DNA of 64,000 nt from Mucilaginibacter straminoryzae (lineage in GTDB: Bacteria; Bacteroidota; Bacteroidia; Sphingobacteriales; Sphingobacteriaceae), in contig NZ_JALJEJ010000009.1 in the NCBI RefSeq assembly GCF_022953055.1, positions 1 to 64,000 on the forward strand, given 5' to 3'. Below the pieces are notes generated by a model. It had not been told where the DNA came from, did not search any database, and was given only the letters and a program-made list of their open reading frames with translations. Shown piece after piece: positions 8,503 through 17,866 of the stretch. Numbering within the stretch: position 1 is the stretch's first letter; the number at the start of each line of letters is the position of its first letter. The position numbers and the translations under genes are program-made.

Positions 8503-8892
8503 ATGAACCCTGAAGAACTTTTAAACGATAACAACAACAAACCTAAAGAAAGCCCACTGAAAAGTCTGGAGACTGATCTGAAGTTGTTCAGCGAGTCCAT
8601 CCGCGAAGTGGCAGTAGAGATTATGGTAGAAGGACTGTCCTCCTATCCTATTTTTATCGCGCACCAGCATGAGGTTGCCCTTGGCGAACCTATCCTGGAT
8701 AAAAGTGAGCTGAATACAGACTGGAGCATCCATGCTTCTACACTGGAAGAGTTTGTAGAGCGCGGCGTGATCAAGAAAGAATTAAAACAGCGCTTTGTAG
8801 ACAATTATAAAAACCCGCACGATTATATGTGCGTATTCGCCATTGTACCAGAGGGTGCAAACTTTGTATTTTTTCCTTATAATAAAGAATAA
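8503..8892 (+). CDS. Conserved hypothetical protein
   Basis: A 129-residue soluble protein. It has a polar Asn-rich N terminus (NDNNNKPKESP) and then a compact alpha/beta region with EIMVEGLSSYPIFIAHQHEV, LNTDWSIHASTLEEFVERGV and YMCVFAIVPEGANFVFFPY. No signal peptide, membrane segment or known motif is seen. It is followed after 35 bases by a phosphoribosyltransferase gene on the same strand and may share its transcript. I do not recognise a function. Confidence 0.75.
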   Translation: MNPEELLNDNNNKPKESPLKSLETDLKLFSESIREVAVEIMVEGLSSYPIFIAHQHEVALGEPILDKSELNTDWSIHASTLEEFVERGVIKKELKQRFVDNYKNPHDYMCVFAIVPEGANFVFFPYNKE

Positions 8893-8927
8893 TAGTAGTT
8901 TAGCTACGAAATTACATACCAGCCGCA

Positions 8928-9437
8928 ATGCCAGACAAAAAGCTGCTTATCTTAAATTCAGACCAGGTTAGACAAAAGGTAGACCGTATTGCTTACCAGA
9001 TCCTCGAAGATAATTTTGACGAATCTGAAATTATCATTGCCGGTATTTTGCCGCAGGGCAGCAACATCGCTGTTCGTCTAAAAAACATCCTGGATAAGAT
9101 TGCACCGTTTAAAATCACGCTGATCAATATTAAACTGGATAAGCAAAGCAGCCAGTTACATTTTGAATCGGATACCCCGATTGAGATCTGTTCAAATAAA
9201 GTAGTAATTCTGGTTGACGACGTTCTGAACAGCGGGAAAACGTTAGCCTATGGCTTTGGCGTATTTCTGGATGTTCCGCTGAAGAAGCTGCGTACCGTGG
9301 TACTGGTAGATCGTAACCACAAAAGTTTCCCGGTTACTACAGACTATGCCGGTATTGCGCTGTCAACCCTATTGAATGAGCACGTGAATGTGCAGTTGTC
9401 TGAAAATGCAGAAGAAGACGCGGTTTGGCTGGGTTAA
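8928..9437 (+). CDS. Phosphoribosyltransferase family protein (PyrR-like)
   Basis: A 169-residue type I phosphoribosyltransferase. The PRPP-binding signature VVILVDDVLNSGKT is near residues 91-104, after a Rossmann-like beta-strand (EIIIAGILPQGSNIAVRL) and the flexible-hood segment around LDKQSSQLHF. The layout resembles PyrR/uracil or hypoxanthine phosphoribosyltransferases. The nucleobase cannot be assigned. Its stop lies directly against the convergent aroK stop (9437/9438). Confidence 0.82.
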   Translation: MPDKKLLILNSDQVRQKVDRIAYQILEDNFDESEIIIAGILPQGSNIAVRLKNILDKIAPFKITLINIKLDKQSSQLHFESDTPIEICSNKVVILVDDVLNSGKTLAYGFGVFLDVPLKKLRTVVLVDRNHKSFPVTTDYAGIALSTLLNEHVNVQLSENAEEDAVWLG

Positions 9438-9941
9438 TCAGCAGCCAAGAACAATATCTTTCAGGTAATCGGTCGTAAGGCTCAATCCATCAGCCACAAT
9501 GGTAGCCTGTATATAATACTTCTCGCGTTCAGCTAGTTTTTCTGTTATAAACTCCACCAGTTCGTCCATGGTTTTCCCATGCAGCAACGGACGTTCTTCT
9601 TTACCATGCTCTAAACGCTGGGCCAGTGTTTTTGGGTTATGCTGAATATAAACCACTTTCCCGTGTGCTTTCATCCACTCCATATTATCAAAAAAGCACG
9701 GTAAGCCGCCACCAGTAGATACAATGCAGTTATCCGGGTAATTGGTGGTCTTTAATACTTCTGATTCGCGCTTACGAAACTTCTCTTCACCATGTTGTTG
9801 AAAATATTTAGCGATGGAGGTAGCTTCTTCCCATTCAAACTGTTCATCCAGATCTATGAACCTGAAGTTTAGTTTCGAAGCCAGTTTGCGGCCGATAGTG
9901 GTTTTGCCGCTGCCCATAAAGCCAACTAAAAAAATAATCAT
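9438..9941 (-). CDS. aroK: Shikimate kinase
   Basis: A 167-residue P-loop kinase that phosphorylates shikimate at the 3-hydroxyl in the chorismate pathway. Visible parts are Walker A GFMGSGKTTIGRKLA (residues about 7-21), the shikimate-binding DLDEQFE, the RESEVLK segment, the GGG site STGGGLPC, and the lid with HGKEERPLL. It directly follows the BT_3928-like gene on the same strand with no gap. Confidence 0.95.
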   Translation of the reverse strand: MIIFLVGFMGSGKTTIGRKLASKLNFRFIDLDEQFEWEEATSIAKYFQQHGEEKFRKRESEVLKTTNYPDNCIVSTGGGLPCFFDNMEWMKAHGKVVYIQHNPKTLAQRLEHGKEERPLLHGKTMDELVEFITEKLAEREKYYIQATIVADGLSLTTDYLKDIVLGC

Positions 9942-11093
9942 TTACTGCGCGCGAAGATATTTTTTAACAATGTCATCATACTTTGGCAGGCTATGGTAAT
10001 GCCACTTGGCCATTACAGTTCCGCCTTTCATCAGCATTACGCCCGGGTTTGCCCTTACCATAGTTTTCAACGGAACTTCATCTGCCTGGAAAACCTCTGC
10101 CACCAGGTGGTGCGCTTTAGCAAAAGCAGCGGCTTCGGTAGCATTATTAGAGGTCAGCAAAACTGTGCGGATATTATAATTATCGGCAAGGTTAGCTGCC
10201 AGCGCATTAATGCGGTTAACAGCGTCTACATCCGTATGCTTTAAATCATAGGCGACGATAAATAGATTGTAGAAAGGGTTTGCCAGTAACTCTTGCGTAT
10301 AGTTATTGCCCTGTATGTCCTGAATAGACAGGTCACGGATCTTTGGGGTGAAGCCACGCTTTACCAGTTTAGATTCCGGGTTACCAATAATCTCCCAGTT
10401 GGAATCTTTCCATATCCCCGTCTTGACATATTCTTTATCTGTAAGATCTTTAGTCTGCTGATTGGCTTTATTCTTTAAATGGTAAGTCAGCTCGTATTCG
10501 TCTGGTTGTGCCCCTGCTGGAATTTTCATTTCATCGGGAAGGTTGGCTCCAACCTTGTAGGGCAGGAAATCTATTACCGGTAAAAAGTTATAAGTGTAGA
10601 TGCCTACACCGAAAGAAAGTATGGTAGCAGCGATTAGTAATTGGTTGCCGGTGGTTTCTTTAAACAGCGGTTTCAGTTCCTTTCTATTCAGGAATAAAAC
10701 CAGCACTAAAACAAGCAATACCAGATCTTTGGTGAACGATTGCCATGGTGTAAGCGGGATGGCATCGCCAAAGCAGCCACAAGTTTGCACCACTTTAAAA
10801 AACGCCGAATAAAACGTCAGGAAGGCAAAGAAGACGATCAGCAATAACAGTCCCCACGCTACGGTATTGATACGCGTACCAATCAACAAGGCAAAACCAA
10901 GCAACATTTCCAACGCGCAAAGGGTAATAGCCAGGCTTAAGGCCAGGCCATTAAAGAAAGTCATGTGGAATACTTCGAAATACTCCTGCAGTTTATAAGA
11001 AAAGCCCAGCGGATCATTCGCTTTAATCAGTCCCGAAAAGATAAATAACAACCCTACCGCAATACGGCAAAACCAAATCAATCCGTTTTTCAT
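9942..11093 (-). CDS. BT_3928-type DoxX membrane protein
   Basis: A 383-residue membrane protein. The N-terminal half carries four predicted transmembrane helices of DoxX/MauE type (FCRIAVGLLFIFSGLIKAND at the start, then LSLAITLCALEMLLGFALLI and two more), with CGCFGD after the third. A further helix near residue 150 leads to a soluble C-terminal domain of about 200 residues with a thioredoxin-like strand pattern (NLFIVAYDLKHTD, VLLTSNNATEAAAFAKAHH, PGVMLMKGGTVMAKWHY) but no CxxC. This architecture is typical of the Bacteroidota BT_3928 family. It overlaps the DUF1599 gene by four bases. Its function is not known. Confidence 0.85.
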   Translation of the reverse strand: MKNGLIWFCRIAVGLLFIFSGLIKANDPLGFSYKLQEYFEVFHMTFFNGLALSLAITLCALEMLLGFALLIGTRINTVAWGLLLLIVFFAFLTFYSAFFKVVQTCGCFGDAIPLTPWQSFTKDLVLLVLVLVLFLNRKELKPLFKETTGNQLLIAATILSFGVGIYTYNFLPVIDFLPYKVGANLPDEMKIPAGAQPDEYELTYHLKNKANQQTKDLTDKEYVKTGIWKDSNWEIIGNPESKLVKRGFTPKIRDLSIQDIQGNNYTQELLANPFYNLFIVAYDLKHTDVDAVNRINALAANLADNYNIRTVLLTSNNATEAAAFAKAHHLVAEVFQADEVPLKTMVRANPGVMLMKGGTVMAKWHYHSLPKYDDIVKKYLRAQ

Positions 11094-11629
11094 TTCACCC
11101 CCAGTTTTATTAGTGCAAATACAGAATAGTTCAGCATATCCTGGTAATTGGCTTTTACCCCTTCAGATACCAGCGTTTCGCCTTTATTATCTTCTATCTG
11201 CTTTACCCGCAATAGTTTCATCAGGATCAGGTCTGTTAACGAACTGATACGCATATCCCGCCAGGCCTCACCATAATCATGGTTCTTGGCAAACATCAGG
11301 TCTTTGGTTTCCTTAACTTTTTCGTCATACAAGGCTGCTACTTCTTCTGCAGAAAGTTCCATAGGGGTGCTGTTCCCGCATTCGAGCTGCAACATGCCGA
11401 TCACGCAATAGTTAACAATCCCGATATATTCGCCAGTGATGTCCTCACCTACCTTAGATACCTTCTTTTCTTCCAGCGTACGGATGCGCTGCGCTTTAAT
11501 GAAGATCTGATCAGTGATAGATTCCGGGCGAAGAATGCGCCAGGCGGTACCATAGTCGCGGGTTTTATTGATAAAAAGCGATCTGCATATATGGATGACC
11601 GCGTCGTATTCTACCGATGTATTATTCAA
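11090..11629 (-). CDS. DUF1599 domain protein
   Basis: A 179-residue protein with two similar halves, each carrying the conserved pattern of a small nucleotide pyrophosphohydrolase-like helical repeat: C-R-x-L-F-x-NKTRDYGTAWRILRPESITD in the first and AKNHDYGEAWRDMRISSLTDL in the second. This is the DUF1599 family. Gene order DUF1599-BT_3928-aroK, divergent from folP, is a conserved Bacteroidota neighbourhood. Biochemical function is unknown. Confidence 0.88.
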   Translation of the reverse strand: MNNTSVEYDAVIHICRSLFINKTRDYGTAWRILRPESITDQIFIKAQRIRTLEEKKVSKVGEDITGEYIGIVNYCVIGMLQLECGNSTPMELSAEEVAALYDEKVKETKDLMFAKNHDYGEAWRDMRISSLTDLILMKLLRVKQIEDNKGETLVSEGVKANYQDMLNYSVFALIKLGVK

Positions 11630-11759
11630 AATGGTTATCGTTTGGTATGGTAAAGCTGAACGTTACGGGGGTGAACAAGCTGCATTAAACTTATCTAAAA
11701 TAAAGCGGATAAGTTAACTTTACAACCTTCAAACCTGCTAACATTCAACAGAAGATACA

Positions 11760-12611
11760 GTGCATAAAGATACGTATTTTAAAAAAAAGACAACGCTGAA
11801 TGCCGGCGGAAAGCTGATTGATTTGAGCACGCCAAAGGTGATGGGCATTATTAACACCACACCTGATTCTTTTTTCAGCGCGAGCAGGAAACAGTCCGTC
11901 GACGAAGTATTAGTCCAGGCAGGTCAAATGCTGCAGGAAGGCGCCGCATTTTTGGATCTGGGCGCTTATTCTACCCGCCCCGGCGCAGAAGACATCAGCA
12001 TCCAGGAAGAAACAGACCGGCTTTTACCGGCCGTAGAAGCGATTGCCGAAGCCTTTCCGGAAGCGATACTATCCATAGATACCTTTCGTGCCGAAGTAGC
12101 CGAAACTGCGATCAACGCAGGTGCGCACATCATTAATGATATTTCAGGTGGCCAACTGGACGACCACATGTTTGACACCGTAGCCCGCTTGCAAGTCCCT
12201 TACGTGCTGATGCATACACGGGGTACGCCTAAAACCATGACCTCGCTTGCCCAGTATGATGATGTTTTCCAGGAGGTTTTTAATTTTCTGGAAGAGCAAT
12301 ATTCCCGGCTAATGCAGTTGAGGGTACATGATGTAATCATCGACCCGGGGTTTGGCTTTGCCAAAAAACAGGAGCATAGCTACACCCTGCTGAACAGGTT
12401 AGAGGAATTTAGCCGACTTGGCCTGCCGGTGCTGGCCGGGATGTCGCGCAAGCGGATGATCTACGGGTTGACCTGCACTACGGCAAACGAAGCCCTAAAC
12501 GGTACTACCGTAGTAAATACCATTGCTTTAATGAAAGGCGCAAACATTTTAAGAGTACATGATGTAAAAGAAGCGATAGAGGTTGTTAATATTGTGAATA
12601 CATTAGGATAA
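11760..12611 (+). CDS. folP: Dihydropteroate synthase
   Basis: A 283-residue TIM-barrel enzyme that joins p-aminobenzoate and 6-hydroxymethyl-dihydropterin pyrophosphate in folate synthesis. Signatures are VMGIINTTPDSFFS (residues about 27-40), LDLGAYSTRPGA with the pABA loop, LSIDTFRAEVAETAI, INDISGG, YVLMHTRGTP, DPGFGFAKKQEHSYTLL and VLAGMSRKRMI. It starts with GTG at 11760. The DUF421 gene follows 12 bases later in the same direction. Confidence 0.95.
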   Translation: MHKDTYFKKKTTLNAGGKLIDLSTPKVMGIINTTPDSFFSASRKQSVDEVLVQAGQMLQEGAAFLDLGAYSTRPGAEDISIQEETDRLLPAVEAIAEAFPEAILSIDTFRAEVAETAINAGAHIINDISGGQLDDHMFDTVARLQVPYVLMHTRGTPKTMTSLAQYDDVFQEVFNFLEEQYSRLMQLRVHDVIIDPGFGFAKKQEHSYTLLNRLEEFSRLGLPVLAGMSRKRMIYGLTCTTANEALNGTTVVNTIALMKGANILRVHDVKEAIEVVNIVNTLG

Positions 12612-12623
12612 CAATTAATCAAC

Positions 12624-13196
12624 ATGGACTACATTTCATTGCATCAACTTTTCGGCGAGGGGAAAGACTTGAACGTACTGCAAATGTGCAGCCGGGCTTT
12701 CGTTGTTTTCTTTATTGCGTTGCTATTGGTACGCATATCAGGCAGGCGCACGTTTGGTAAGCGTACTGCGTTTGACAATACCCTGGCTATTATCCTCGGT
12801 GCGGTGCTTAGCCGCGCTATAGTTGGGGCATCACCATTTGTACCTACCATAGTAGCATCGTCGCTGCTGGTGGTGATCCACCGCGGATTGGGCCTCATTA
12901 GTATCAACAACAATACGATAAGCAAATTATTAAAGGGTACTCAGATTACGTTGTTTGAGGATGGTCTGATCAATAAGCACAACTTGAACCGCAGTCTGTT
13001 AAGTGAGAAAGACCTGATGGCGGACGTAAGGGCTAAAGCAGGAACCAATAACCTGAGCGAAATAGACCAGATCTATATGGAAACTAACGGCGAAGTGACG
13101 GTTATTAAAAAAGACAAATCAACTACCAGCCCTGGTTCAGCAGATCCATCAGTTTCAGCAGTGCCCGGCGGTCTTCGTAAGGCGGGCAATAGTTAA
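12624..13196 (+). CDS. DUF421 (YetF-like) membrane protein
   Basis: A 190-residue membrane protein with three N-terminal transmembrane segments (residues about 20-40, 50-68, 75-92), the family motif RISGRRTFGKRTAFDNTLAI, and a cytoplasmic domain with LFEDGLINKHNLNRSLLSEKDLM. The last strands end in EVTVIKKDK, after which about 30 residues (STTSPGSADPSVSAVPGG and on) are low in homology-like character. That tail is encoded where the gene overlaps the convergent 13123-13719 gene by 74 bases. The family is of unknown function. Confidence 0.85.
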   Translation: MDYISLHQLFGEGKDLNVLQMCSRAFVVFFIALLLVRISGRRTFGKRTAFDNTLAIILGAVLSRAIVGASPFVPTIVASSLLVVIHRGLGLISINNNTISKLLKGTQITLFEDGLINKHNLNRSLLSEKDLMADVRAKAGTNNLSEIDQIYMETNGEVTVIKKDKSTTSPGSADPSVSAVPGGLRKAGNS

Positions 13197-13719
13197 CGTA
13201 AAAATCCGGGGCGTAATAATAAAGCCGTCGGGATTTTTTGGGAGTGATAAGCCAAATCTGTACCTGCCTGCCGTTTTGTACGCCAAAAGAATACGTTCGT
13301 TTAACGCCTTTTATCACGGTATCTCTTTCGGCGCAGGGTGGATAAACCCGATCATCTTCAATGCTGAACAATCCACCGGCGACCAGCCTGGTGAACAGCG
13401 CCTGGCAAGTAGCATTAATAGTCGGCAAGGTTTCAAAAGACTCATCTTTGATCTGCATGGAGTAACCGCGCTTATCATGGAAGAGCTTCCGCTGCCACGA
13501 TCCTTTATTTAAAATCAACAGCCGGTAGTCTGTGCCCAGCGGATTAACTGTAAATGAGCGAAAGGCGATGATCAACTCATATTCCTTCACCCCCTGCTTC
13601 AAAATGGTATCGATACCGTTAATATACCTGAAGTTACTTTTAAACTCAGGAACGGTGGTTTGCGAAAACGCAGCAAACGAGGTAATTGTGATCAGTAGAG
13701 AAAGGAAGTGTTTTAGCAC
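13123..13719 (-). CDS. Exported hypothetical protein
   Basis: A 198-residue protein with a signal peptide (MLKHFLSLLITITSFAAFSQ). The mature part contains paired cysteines (INATCQALF; VYPPCAERD; VNYCPPYEDRR) that could form disulfides outside the cytoplasm. I recognise no family. The 3' end overlaps the convergent DUF421 gene by 74 bases, so the two C-terminal regions share DNA. Confidence 0.7.
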   Translation of the reverse strand: MLKHFLSLLITITSFAAFSQTTVPEFKSNFRYINGIDTILKQGVKEYELIIAFRSFTVNPLGTDYRLLILNKGSWQRKLFHDKRGYSMQIKDESFETLPTINATCQALFTRLVAGGLFSIEDDRVYPPCAERDTVIKGVKRTYSFGVQNGRQVQIWLITPKKSRRLYYYAPDFYVNYCPPYEDRRALLKLMDLLNQGW

Positions 13720-13754
13720 GTCCTAAATATAAACAACAATCAACAGAAAATCAA

Positions 13755-15278
13755 TTACTTGTAGGTTAGCTCTAATTGACTAAGCAGGCTCTCCACATAT
13801 TCACGATTATTAGCTAATCGAGGCACTTTGTGCTGTCCGCCCAGTTTCCCCTTCTGTTTCATCCAGTTAAAAAAGGTACCGCTTGGGGCAATGTGGACAA
13901 CAGGCCGGCTTAGCGCCATGTCCTTAAATCGCTTCGCGTCATAATCAGAGTTGATTTTTCGCAGTGTTTCATCCAGCAGGTCAACAAAACGTTCAAATTC
14001 GGCAGGCCGCTTTTCAAACTCGATGATCCATTCGTGCCCCCCAGCTTTGTTATCCTCAAAATAAACCGGACCTGCCGTATACTCCCTGATCACCGCTCCC
14101 GTTTGGCGGCAAGCTTCTTCAAGCGCACGGTCGGCGTTATCTACAATCACTTCCTCGCCAAAGGCATTAATAAAATGCTTGGTGCGGCCGGTGATTTGTA
14201 TCCTGAACGGGGAAAGTGAAGTAAAACGAACGGTATCACCGATCAAATAACGCCACAGCCCGGCGTTGGTGGTGATGATTAATGCATAGTTTTTGTTCAG
14301 CTCAACCTCGTCGAGTGTTAAGGTTTTTGGGTGTTCTTCGCCGAGGTGCTCTAATGGCAAAAATTCATAGAAAATACCGTAATCCAGCATCAGCAGCATT
14401 TCGCCCGGCTGCTCCAGATCCTGTATACCAAAGAAACCTTCAGTAGCATTGTAGGTTTCCAGGTAATACATATCATCGTTAGGTATCAACTTTTTAAACT
14501 GTTCACGGTATGGTGTAAAGTTCACCGCACCGTGGAAATACAATTCCAGGTTAGGCCAAACTTCCAGCAGGTTACTTTTGCCGGTAATTTCCAGGATACG
14601 TTTAAACAGCAGGATGTTCCAGGTGGGTACCCCGCTGATGCCTGTTACGTTCACATCCTTAGTGGCATGGGCCATCTTCTCTATTTTCTCTTCAAAGTTT
14701 TCGAGCAAGGCAATGTCCAGGTGGGGGGTACGGTAAAACTCCGCCCATAAAGGCAGGTTTTTCATAATCACGGCAGAAAGATCACCGAAGAAAGTATCGG
14801 TATTCAGCTGGCTTACCTGGTGGCTTCCACCCAGCGTCAAACTCTTACCTGTAAATAAGCGGGCATCCGGACGATTATTGCAATAAAGCGTCAGCATGTC
14901 TTTACCGCCTTTGAAATGGCACTCTTCCAGCGCTTCTTCACTTACGGGGATAAACTTGCTACGGTCGTTCGTCGTACCGGACGATTTGGCAAACCAGCGG
15001 ATCTCAGACGGCCAAAGCACGTTCTGTTCGCCTGCCAGCATCCTTTCTATATAAGGCTTTAACGTATCGTAAGTTTGTATAGGAACCCGTTCTTTGTATT
15101 GCTGAAGCGTAGCAATGCTTTTATAATGGTATTTCTTACCCCACTCGGTATTCTCTGCAGCAGTAAGCAGTTGTTCAAACCACTCCTCCTGCACTTCATT
15201 AGGATACTTCATGAAAAGCTCGATCTGGTGGATGCGCTTTTTCATGAACCAGGTAAAAACGGAGTTGATAAAAGTCAT
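13755..15278 (-). CDS. GH3 auxin-responsive promoter family protein
   Basis: A 507-residue member of the GH3 branch of the acyl-adenylate enzyme superfamily. ATP-binding motif WFAKSSGTTNDRSKFIPVS is near residues 95-113, a second motif is YNATEGFFGIQD, and a third is LWRYLIGDTVRF, followed by the C-terminal QITGRTKHFINAFGEE. Plant GH3 enzymes conjugate amino acids to jasmonate or auxin. Bacterial members are widespread in Bacteroidota and their substrates are unknown. It lies 18 bases downstream of lptB on the same strand. Confidence 0.9.
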   Translation of the reverse strand: MTFINSVFTWFMKKRIHQIELFMKYPNEVQEEWFEQLLTAAENTEWGKKYHYKSIATLQQYKERVPIQTYDTLKPYIERMLAGEQNVLWPSEIRWFAKSSGTTNDRSKFIPVSEEALEECHFKGGKDMLTLYCNNRPDARLFTGKSLTLGGSHQVSQLNTDTFFGDLSAVIMKNLPLWAEFYRTPHLDIALLENFEEKIEKMAHATKDVNVTGISGVPTWNILLFKRILEITGKSNLLEVWPNLELYFHGAVNFTPYREQFKKLIPNDDMYYLETYNATEGFFGIQDLEQPGEMLLMLDYGIFYEFLPLEHLGEEHPKTLTLDEVELNKNYALIITTNAGLWRYLIGDTVRFTSLSPFRIQITGRTKHFINAFGEEVIVDNADRALEEACRQTGAVIREYTAGPVYFEDNKAGGHEWIIEFEKRPAEFERFVDLLDETLRKINSDYDAKRFKDMALSRPVVHIAPSGTFFNWMKQKGKLGGQHKVPRLANNREYVESLLSQLELTYK

Positions 15279-15296
15279 ATAACCGGTAACCCCAAA

Positions 15297-16034
15297 TTAA
15301 GCAAAAGTTTTCCGCTTCAGCACAAAATTAGATCCCAGGTAAACTTTTCGCACCATTTCATTCGCTGCCAGTACTTCCGGCACGCCCGATTCCAGTATTT
15401 TACCTTCGAAAAGCAGGTACGCGCGATCTGTTATAGAAAGCGTTTCCTGCACGTTGTGGTCGGTGATCAGTATACCAATATTCCGGTGGCGCAGTTTAGC
15501 CACCATCGATTGGATCTCCTCTACCGCGATAGGGTCTACACCGGCAAAAGGCTCATCCAGTAAAATGAAATTCGGCTCGGCAGCAAGCGCACGGGCAATT
15601 TCTGTACGGCGGCGTTCGCCACCAGAAAGAAGGTCGCCGCGGTTTTTACGCACTTTATGCAAACTGAACTCGTCTATCAACTCTTCCAGCTTATCGCGCT
15701 GGCGTTCTTTGCTTAGCTTGCCCATCTCCAGCACCGCTTTGATATTGTCCTCTACAGAAAGCTTCCGGAATACAGAAGCCTCCTGCGCCAGGTAACCGAT
15801 ACCTTTCTGCGCACGGCGATACATCGGGTCGCCGGTAATGTCCTGCTCATCCAGTAGGATACGCCCTTCGTTCGGCTTGATCAAACCAACTATCATGTAA
15901 AACGAGGTTGTTTTACCTGCCCCGTTAGGCCCCAGCAACCCCACAATTTCACCTTGAGAAACGTTGAAGGATACATCATTTACAACCGTCCGTTGCTTAT
16001 ACTTTTTTACCAGGTGCTCTGCACGTAAATTCAT
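15297..16034 (-). CDS. lptB: LPS export ABC transporter ATP-binding protein
   Basis: A 245-residue ABC ATPase with Walker [10 protein letters not shown] (residues about 35-43), Q-loop in [10 protein letters not shown], signature [16 protein letters not shown], Walker [15 protein letters not shown], and the H-loop in LITDHNV. The GYLAQE/FAGVDP wording is typical of LptB, which with LptFG pulls lipopolysaccharide out of the inner membrane. It lies between recJ and the GH3 gene on the minus strand, probably in one transcript with both. Confidence 0.93.
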   Translation of the reverse strand: MNLRAEHLVKKYKQRTVVNDVSFNVSQGEIVGLLGPNGAGKTTSFYMIVGLIKPNEGRILLDEQDITGDPMYRRAQKGIGYLAQEASVFRKLSVEDNIKAVLEMGKLSKERQRDKLEELIDEFSLHKVRKNRGDLLSGGERRRTEIARALAAEPNFILLDEPFAGVDPIAVEEIQSMVAKLRHRNIGILITDHNVQETLSITDRAYLLFEGKILESGVPEVLAANEMVRKVYLGSNFVLKRKTFA

Positions 16035-16073
16035 TTTATCTATTTAAACCGCTGCAATTACTACGCGTTTCTG

Positions 16074-17783
16074 TCAATTCTGCTTATTTGTTCTGATACC
16101 TTTAACATTCAGTTGTATAGAACGTTTTTCGCGCCATACATGCTCTTCAATGGTATAACAGATATCGAACGGAACACCGCTCTTTAACTGGTTGATCCAG
16201 CTGCCCTGGCTAAAGGCAATGCATTCAAAAGTCGGCGACCCGTTTTGAGATACACATAATTTCAAGTGATCTGTTCCCACCAACGAAGGCTGCCCCTGTA
16301 CCATCAGATTCCGTGACAGGAAAACAGGCGTCATATTCTCCGGGCCGAACGGACCGTACTGACTCAGTATCCTGAAGAATTTACTATCGATTTGGCTTAG
16401 TTCAATCTCCGCATCAATTTTTATCTCCTGGATCAACTGATCGTCCGTTATATTCATGCTCACCACTTCTTCAAACCGGTCGATGAAATCATTAACCATT
16501 TCAGGCTTCATGGTAAGGCCAGCGGCATACTTATGCCCGCCATACTGGATCAGCAAATCACTGCATCCGCTAAGGGCTTCATACAAATCAAACCCTAATA
16601 CTGACCTTGCCGAGCCTGCCACATGTCCGTTGCTACGGGTAAGAACGACGGTAGGGCGGTAATATTTTTCAGTCAGCCGTGAAGCCACGATACCGATCAC
16701 ACCTTTGTGCCATTTCTCGTTAAATACCACAGTCGACTTGCGGTTGATCAGGATTTCATCCCCGGCTATCAAGCTTAAGGCTTCGTCTGTGATAGAAAGA
16801 TCATGCCCTTTTCGTTCCAGGTTTTGGGTATTGATGAGGAAACTTTTATCGCGTGCATCATCTTCATTTTCGCAAATCAGCAATTCTACAGCGAGGCGTG
16901 CATCGTCCATCCTACCCGCTGCATTAATGCGGGGGCCAACAAAAAACACAATGTCTGAAATAGAAATCCGCTCTTTTTTGCCCGCGATATCCAGCAGTGC
17001 TTTTACCCCGATTGAAGGAGAAGTATTTATTTGCTGCAGTCCGAAATGCGCAAGCGTTCTGTTTTCGCCGGTAACATGCACAATATCACACGCGATACTA
17101 ATAGCTACCAGATCAAGGTAACGGCTTACCTTTTCAAAAGGCATGTTATTCTTTTCGGCATAAGCCTGTATCAGCTTAAAGCCAATACCACAACCAGATA
17201 ATTCCTTATAAGGATATTGGCACAACGGCTGCTTAGGGTCAAGAATAGCTACCGCATCCGGCAATACCTCGCCGGGAAGGTGGTGATCGCAAATAATAAA
17301 ATCGACACGAAGGCTGTTCGCATACTCAACCTTATCTACTGATTTGATGCCACAATCCAGCGCAATAATGAGCGAGAACCCATTCTCCGCAGCATAGTCA
17401 ATACCCTTAGTAGAAATACCATAACCCTCTGTATACCGGTTGGGCGTGTAGTAAGCAATGTTGCGGGTAATGCGCCTGAAAAAGCTGTAAACAACTGCGA
17501 TGGCAGTTGTACCGTCCACGTCATAATCGCCAAACACCAATATGCGCTCATCGTTCAGTATGGCGCGTTCGATACGATTAATTGCTTTTTCCATTCCCAG
17601 CATCAGGAAAGGATCGTGCAGGTGGCGGATATCCGGACGGAAAAAAAAGCGGGCTTCCTCAAAATTGTAGATACCACGCTGAATTAATAAAGCAGCTAAA
17701 ACAGGGTCGATGTTCAGCTCGGCAGCAAGTTTTTTTACATCCTCATTATCCGGCATTTCCCTTATCGCCCACCGTTTTTGCAT
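16074..17783 (-). CDS. recJ: Single-stranded-DNA-specific exonuclease RecJ
   Basis: A 569-residue DHH-family 5'-3' exonuclease used in recombination and mismatch repair. Motifs: VFGDYDVDGTTA (residues about 81-92), LDCGIK, ICDHHLPG, DPKQP, SGCGIGFKL, GPRINAAGRMDDA, and the DHHA1 part GHVAGSARS and YGGHKYAAGLT. Length is normal. The ATG at 17783 is 83 bases from the divergent metallo-hydrolase gene. Confidence 0.95.
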   Translation of the reverse strand: MQKRWAIREMPDNEDVKKLAAELNIDPVLAALLIQRGIYNFEEARFFFRPDIRHLHDPFLMLGMEKAINRIERAILNDERILVFGDYDVDGTTAIAVVYSFFRRITRNIAYYTPNRYTEGYGISTKGIDYAAENGFSLIIALDCGIKSVDKVEYANSLRVDFIICDHHLPGEVLPDAVAILDPKQPLCQYPYKELSGCGIGFKLIQAYAEKNNMPFEKVSRYLDLVAISIACDIVHVTGENRTLAHFGLQQINTSPSIGVKALLDIAGKKERISISDIVFFVGPRINAAGRMDDARLAVELLICENEDDARDKSFLINTQNLERKGHDLSITDEALSLIAGDEILINRKSTVVFNEKWHKGVIGIVASRLTEKYYRPTVVLTRSNGHVAGSARSVLGFDLYEALSGCSDLLIQYGGHKYAAGLTMKPEMVNDFIDRFEEVVSMNITDDQLIQEIKIDAEIELSQIDSKFFRILSQYGPFGPENMTPVFLSRNLMVQGQPSLVGTDHLKLCVSQNGSPTFECIAFSQGSWINQLKSGVPFDICYTIEEHVWREKRSIQLNVKGIRTNKQN

Positions 17784-17866
17784 ATCTTTGTTCTTTAACC
17801 GTAAATATAATTATCGGCGTAATTTAACAAACAAAGGTAAGCGGTAAAAAGAATATATACAGCACT

